This document shows, one piece after another, positions 61,001 to 64,000 of a stretch of DNA of 64,000 nt (positions are counted from its first letter, which is position 1; the number at the start of each line of letters is the position of its first letter). A program made the translations under genes and the position numbers. Source of the DNA: Wagnerdoeblera intermedia (GTDB lineage: Bacteria; Pseudomonadota; Alphaproteobacteria; Rhodobacterales; Rhodobacteraceae); the NCBI RefSeq assembly GCF_042647465.1, contig NZ_JBHRVN010000007.1, one strand, 5' to 3'. Under the pieces are notes generated by a model, which saw only the letters and a program-made list of their open reading frames with translations, did not search any database and was not told the origin of the DNA.

Positions 61001-64000
61001 GGCTGTCGGTGAAGCTGGCCGCATCATTGCCGGCCAGATCCTGCGTTGCCGCCGCGTCATTGCCCGCTGTCGGGTCGGTGTAGCTGACGGTGACGGTGTC
61101 GCCATTCTCCACCGGGGTCGGCAGGGTCAGCGTGACCGTGCTGCCGCTGACCGTGACCACGGTCGGCGGCACCGGCGTGCCATTCACCGTGACCACGAAA
61201 TCGCCCGGTGCCGGCGGGTTCGCCTGATCCAGCGCCTCGTCATAGGTCAGCACCAGGCTGGTGCCATCGGCGCTGGTCTCCGCGCTTTGCAGCAGCGGCG
61301 CGGTGGTGTCGGGCACGGTGTTGATGACCGGGCTGTCGGTGAAGCTGGCCGCATCATTGCCGGCCAGATCCTGCGTTGCCGCCGCGTCATTGCCCGCTGT
61401 CGGGTCGGTGTAGCTGACGGTGACGGTGTCGCCATTCTCCACCGGGGTCGGCAGGGTCAGCGTGACCGTGCTGCCGCTGACCGTGACCACGGTCGGCGGC
61501 ACCGGCGTGCCATTCACCGTGACCACGAAATCGCCCGGTGCCGGCGGGTTCGCCTGATCCAGCGCCTCGTCATAGGTCAGCACCAGGCTGGTGCCATCGG
61601 CGCTGGTCTCCGCGCTTTGCAGCAGCGGCGCGGTGGTGTCGGGCACGGTGTTGATGACCGGGCTGTCGGTGAAGCTGGCCGCATCATTGCCGGCCAGATC
61701 CTGCGTTGCCGCCGCGTCATTGCCCGCTGTCGGGTCGGTGTAGCTGACGGTGACGGTGTCGCCATTCTCCACCGGGGTCGGCAGGGTCAGCGTGACCGTG
61801 CTGCCGCTGACCGTGACCACGGTCGGCGGCACCGGCGTGCCATTCACCGTGACCACGAAATCGCCCGGTGCCGGCGGGTTCGCCTGATCCAGCGCCTCGT
61901 CATAGGTCAGCACCAGGCTGGTGCCATCGGCGCTGGTCTCCGCGCTTTGCAGCAGCGGCGCGGTGGTGTCGGGCACGGTGTTGATGACCGGGCTGTCGGT
62001 GAAGCTGGCCGCATCATTGCCGGCCAGATCCTGCGTTGCCGCCGCGTCATTGCCCGCTGTCGGGTCGGTGTAGCTGACGGTGACGGTGTCGCCATTCTCC
62101 ACCGGGGTCGGCAGGGTCAGCGTGACCGTGCTGCCGCTGACCGTGACCACGGTCGGCGGCACCGGCGTGCCATTCACCGTGACCACGAAATCGCCCGGTG
62201 CCGGCGGGTTCGCCTGATCCAGCGCCTCGTCATAGGTCAGCACCAGGCTGGTGCCATCGGCGCTGGTCTCCGCGCTTTGCAGCAGCGGCGCGGTGGTGTC
62301 GGGCACGGTGTTGATGACCGGGCTGTCGGTGAAGCTGGCCGCATCATTGCCGGCCAGATCCTGCGTTGCCGCCGCGTCATTGCCCGCTGTCGGGTCGGTG
62401 TAGCTGACGGTGACGGTGTCGCCATTCTCCACCGGGGTCGGCAGGGTCAGCGTGACCGTGCTGCCGCTGACCGTGACCACGGTCGGCGGCACCGGCGTGC
62501 CATTCACCGTGACCACGAAATCGCCCGGTGCCGGCGGGTTCGCCTGATCCAGCGCCTCGTCATAGGTCAGCACCAGGCTGGTGCCATCGGCGCTGGTCTC
62601 CGCGCTTTGCAGCAGCGGCGCGGTGGTGTCGGGCACGGTGTTGATGACCGGGCTGTCGGTGAAGCTGGCCGCATCATTGCCGGCCAGATCCTGCGTTGCC
62701 GCCGCGTCATTGCCCGCTGTCGGGTCGGTGTAGCTGACGGTGACGGTGTCGCCATTCTCCACCGGGGTCGGCAGGGTCAGCGTGACCGTGCTGCCGCTGA
62801 CCGTGACCACGGTCGGCGGCACCGGCGTGCCATTCACCGTGACCACGAAATCGCCCGGTGCCGGCGGGTTCGCCTGATCCAGCGCCTCGTCATAGGTCAG
62901 CACCAGGCTGGTGCCATCGGCGCTGGTCTCCGCGCTTTGCAGCAGCGGCGCGGTGGTGTCGGGCACGGTGTTGATGACCGGGCTGTCGGTGAAGCTGGCC
63001 GCATCATTGCCGGCCAGATCCTGCGTTGCCGCCGCGTCATTGCCCGCTGTCGGGTCGGTGTAGCTGACGGTGACGGTGTCGCCATTCTCCACCGGGGTCG
63101 GCAGGGTCAGCGTGACCGTGCTGCCGCTGACCGTGACCACGGTCGGCGGCACCGGCGTGCCATTCACCGTGACCACGAAATCGCCCGGTGCCGGCGGGTT
63201 CGCCTGATCCAGCGCCTCGTCATAGGTCAGCACCAGGCTGGTGCCATCGGCGCTGGTCTCCGCGCTTTGCAGCAGCGGCGCGGTGGTGTCGGGCACGGTG
63301 TTGATGACCGGGCTGTCGGTGAAGCTGGCCGCATCATTGCCGGCCAGATCCTGCGTTGCCGCCGCGTCATTGCCCGCTGTCGGGTCGGTGTAGCTGACGG
63401 TGACGGTGTCGCCATTCTCCACCGGGGTCGGCAGGGTCAGCGTGACCGTGCTGCCGCTGACCGTGACCACGGTCGGCGGCACCGGCGTGCCATTCACCGT
63501 GACCACGAAATCGCCCGGTGCCGGCGGGTTCGCCTGATCCAGCGCCTCGTCATAGGTCAGCACCAGGCTGGTGCCATCGGCGCTGGTCTCCGCGCTTTGC
63601 AGCAGCGGCGCGGTGGTGTCGGGCACGGTGTTGATGACCGGGCTGTCGGTGAAGCTGGCCGCATCATTGCCGGCCAGATCCTGCGTTGCCGCCGCGTCAT
63701 TGCCCGCTGTCGGGTCGGTGTAGCTGACGGTGACGGTGTCGCCATTCTCCACCGGGGTCGGCAGGGTCAGCGTGACCGTGCTGCCGCTGACCGTGACCAC
63801 GGTCGGCGGCACCGGCGTGCCATTCACCGTGACCACGAAATCGCCCGGTGCCGGCGGGTTCGCCTGATCCAGCGCCTCGTCATAGGTCAGCACCAGGCTG
63901 GTGCCATCGGCGCTGGTCTCCGCGCTTTGCAGCAGCGGCGCGGTGGTGTCGGGCACGGTGTTGATGACCGGGCTGTCGGTGAAGCTGGCCGCATCATTGC
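58023..64000 (-). CDS. giant RTX adhesin with tandem swm_rep_I-type repeats (N-terminus outside window)
   Basis: The C-terminal 1992 or so residues of a secreted surface protein. From the right edge to about 60,950 it consists of 110-aa repeats (start DTTAPLLQSAETSADGTSLV, end TDSPVINTV) that match the cyanobacterial long-protein repeat swm_rep_I. Then come Ig/cadherin-like modules, an RTX calcium-binding block (GGAGEDRIYGYEGNDTISG and GGAGNDSLNGGDGLDILSG, about 59,520-59,730), further modules, a second short RTX block near 58,400 and a C-terminal type I secretion signal region ending EVEEAVTVFTT. The exporter and adaptor follow downstream. The usual role is attachment and biofilm formation. 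Whether an N-terminal LapG-type retention module exists cannot be seen. Confidence 0.9.
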   Translation of the reverse strand, partial: NDAASFTDSPVINTVPDTTAPLLQSAETSADGTSLVLTYDEALDQANPPAPGDFVVTVNGTPVPPTVVTVSGSTVTLTLPTPVENGDTVTVSYTDPTAGNDAAATQDLAGNDAASFTDSPVINTVPDTTAPLLQSAETSADGTSLVLTYDEALDQANPPAPGDFVVTVNGTPVPPTVVTVSGSTVTLTLPTPVENGDTVTVSYTDPTAGNDAAATQDLAGNDAASFTDSPVINTVPDTTAPLLQSAETSADGTSLVLTYDEALDQANPPAPGDFVVTVNGTPVPPTVVTVSGSTVTLTLPTPVENGDTVTVSYTDPTAGNDAAATQDLAGNDAASFTDSPVINTVPDTTAPLLQSAETSADGTSLVLTYDEALDQANPPAPGDFVVTVNGTPVPPTVVTVSGSTVTLTLPTPVENGDTVTVSYTDPTAGNDAAATQDLAGNDAASFTDSPVINTVPDTTAPLLQSAETSADGTSLVLTYDEALDQANPPAPGDFVVTVNGTPVPPTVVTVSGSTVTLTLPTPVENGDTVTVSYTDPTAGNDAAATQDLAGNDAASFTDSPVINTVPDTTAPLLQSAETSADGTSLVLTYDEALDQANPPAPGDFVVTVNGTPVPPTVVTVSGSTVTLTLPTPVENGDTVTVSYTDPTAGNDAAATQDLAGNDAASFTDSPVINTVPDTTAPLLQSAETSADGTSLVLTYDEALDQANPPAPGDFVVTVNGTPVPPTVVTVSGSTVTLTLPTPVENGDTVTVSYTDPTAGNDAAATQDLAGNDAASFTDSPVINTVPDTTAPLLQSAETSADGTSLVLTYDEALDQANPPAPGDFVVTVNGTPVPPTVVTVSGSTVTLTLPTPVENGDTVTVSYTDPTAGNDAAATQDLAGNDAASFTDSPVINTVPDTTAPLLQSAETSADGTSLVLTYDEALDQANPPAPGDFVVTVNGTPVPPTVVTVSGSTVTLTLPTPVENGDTVTVSYTDPTAGNDAAATQDLAGNDAASFTDSPVINTVPDTTAPLLQSAETSLSESGVELNPISTTGSMQLSDGSGSGVASVAATGPAGLSSGGQLLVWDAGVFSGDTFTLTGSADGQVVAVLTVTTAGAYSLTLSQPLDHPVVGAADTLSVDFAVTATDASGNTSAPASLSIGLVDGLPQASAPALFAVTSPTTVPITGSMVDTFGADGAGRVSQISLDGIVFSYDGAGAPVVTGSSDLVPSSSFYSFDAPTDTLTVGTIRGETFAINMATGSYSYDATGVSLIAAETQQAPTVALGESNSLLDLVSLEALGLLDFSEQQAFQAVDPNNNITSVTISLTAIDISLGAAFQASSALATEFGLQVDNSNDLGILDFSASITISAIGGGPIDNQRLNEFLGTVYFSDALFIGLGSTFAISAQDSTGFSDTESRSDLLSLSLLSNNSPTYLTEGGIGADSLVGGAGEDRIYGYEGNDTISGLGGSDILRGGAGNDSLNGGDGLDILSGGIGNDTMSGGTGIDLFLWEKGDGATTGSPAVDTITDFDARPVPNGGDILDLSGLLIGEGKIGSTSLNLTNYLHFAYDPAGTGATVVSISTTGGFLGGFATGAVDQEIRLEGVNLVGDAASMTAVIEALLANGNLVVDEATQATSVLGGTTVVNGVIVDAEGDSAATSVTFDGSGMTLPPADPLVPNNVAPEVQVGSNALLSILGLDALGVVLLGQQHLTAADANGNLRSVTLRYSPLISVDLVPLELAGSQALAAELGLKLEVVNNPGLLGLVAPSSTLQITALNGGNIDNLAINELLATVQIANAATLLGLNVDLNAAVLDNLSITATDSSGATATDTIGRLLDANALNTLLGDSLPYQEGDSDSETMTGTAAADRLYSYAGDDTLQGNGGADILRAGDGDDLILIADDGFVLLDGGTGLDILQVAGGTAIDLTGPTRATSIETIDLGAGDAGSSLTLDEETVLALTDAPDLLRITGDSADSVTALGAVAGGVSGGFQLYTLGGATFEVEEAVTVFTT
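60950..64000 (-). repeat. 330-bp perfect tandem repeats, at least nine copies, open at the right edge
   Basis: The period is exactly 330 bp (110 codons). The unit boundary at GTGCCATCGGCGCTGG recurs at 61261, 61591, 61921, 62251, 62581, 62911, 63241, 63571 and 63901. All lines I compared were identical base for base, including third codon positions. The last unit before the unique sequence diverges at about 60,935-60,950. The array continues beyond 64,000, so the total copy number is unknown. Confidence 0.95.

Noticed and set aside
60950..64000. Regular repeats that could suggest a CRISPR or satellite array
   Set aside because: The period is 330 bp, an exact multiple of three, with one continuous minus-strand reading frame and no spacers; it is a coding repeat.

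Overview
The window is GC-rich DNA from an alphaproteobacterium, most likely a member of the Rhodobacterales (Rhodobacteraceae/Paracoccaceae). The evidence is gene content (TTT and TRAP transporters, an FMN-binding glutamate synthase-like protein, many ATGA-coupled genes) and gene style, not a marker gene. No rRNA, tRNA or CRISPR array was seen.

Layout. 1-6.5 kb: a branched-chain amino-acid-type ABC binding protein (cut by the left edge), a GST next to a fused ring-cleaving dioxygenase/hydrolase, and a complete TctCBA tripartite transporter. 6.6-9.7 kb: a coupled pair of thiamine-diphosphate enzyme and FAD-linked 2-hydroxyacid dehydrogenase. 9.9-15.7 kb: a TetR-led RND efflux operon with two adaptors. 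15.7-19.9 kb: modBC without modA, a TSUP permease, a TIM-barrel isomerase-like protein and a b561-type cytochrome. 20.0-33.9 kb: a catechol siderophore locus (aryl-acid adenylating enzyme, free aryl carrier protein, EntF-like NRPS with a serine code, esterase, iron-siderophore ABC importer) whose last ATPase gene overlaps a TRAP transporter (dctQMP).

34-46.9 kb: an oxidoreductase-rich region with four luciferase-like (LLM) flavin monooxygenases. It also holds a glutamate synthase-like gene frameshifted in a 10-base homopolymer, and a tight six-gene operon (LLM monooxygenase, sulfurtransferase, amidase, HAD hydrolase, RidA-like protein, ThiM) that looks like an unassigned heterocycle or thiazole pathway. 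Its likely LysR regulator was decapitated by a transposon.

47-54.5 kb: a Tn7/Tn5053-type transposon with TnsA-, TnsB- and TnsC-like genes. Repeated TnsB-type sites lie at the left end and inverted matches at the right. Its transposase is split by an IS1380-family element. The right flank is AT-richer and carries a gene fragment. 54.6-64 kb: a type I secretion system (adaptor and LapB-like exporter) and a giant RTX adhesin. The adhesin contains at least nine apparently identical 330-bp tandem repeats (110 aa, swm_rep_I type) and runs off the right edge.

How it fits together: the best-defined system is iron acquisition, with predicted 2,3-dihydroxybenzoyl-serine assembly, release, uptake and hydrolysis. 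The DHB synthesis genes and an outer-membrane receptor are not in the window. The least explained is the LLM/sulfurtransferase/amidase/RidA/ThiM operon.
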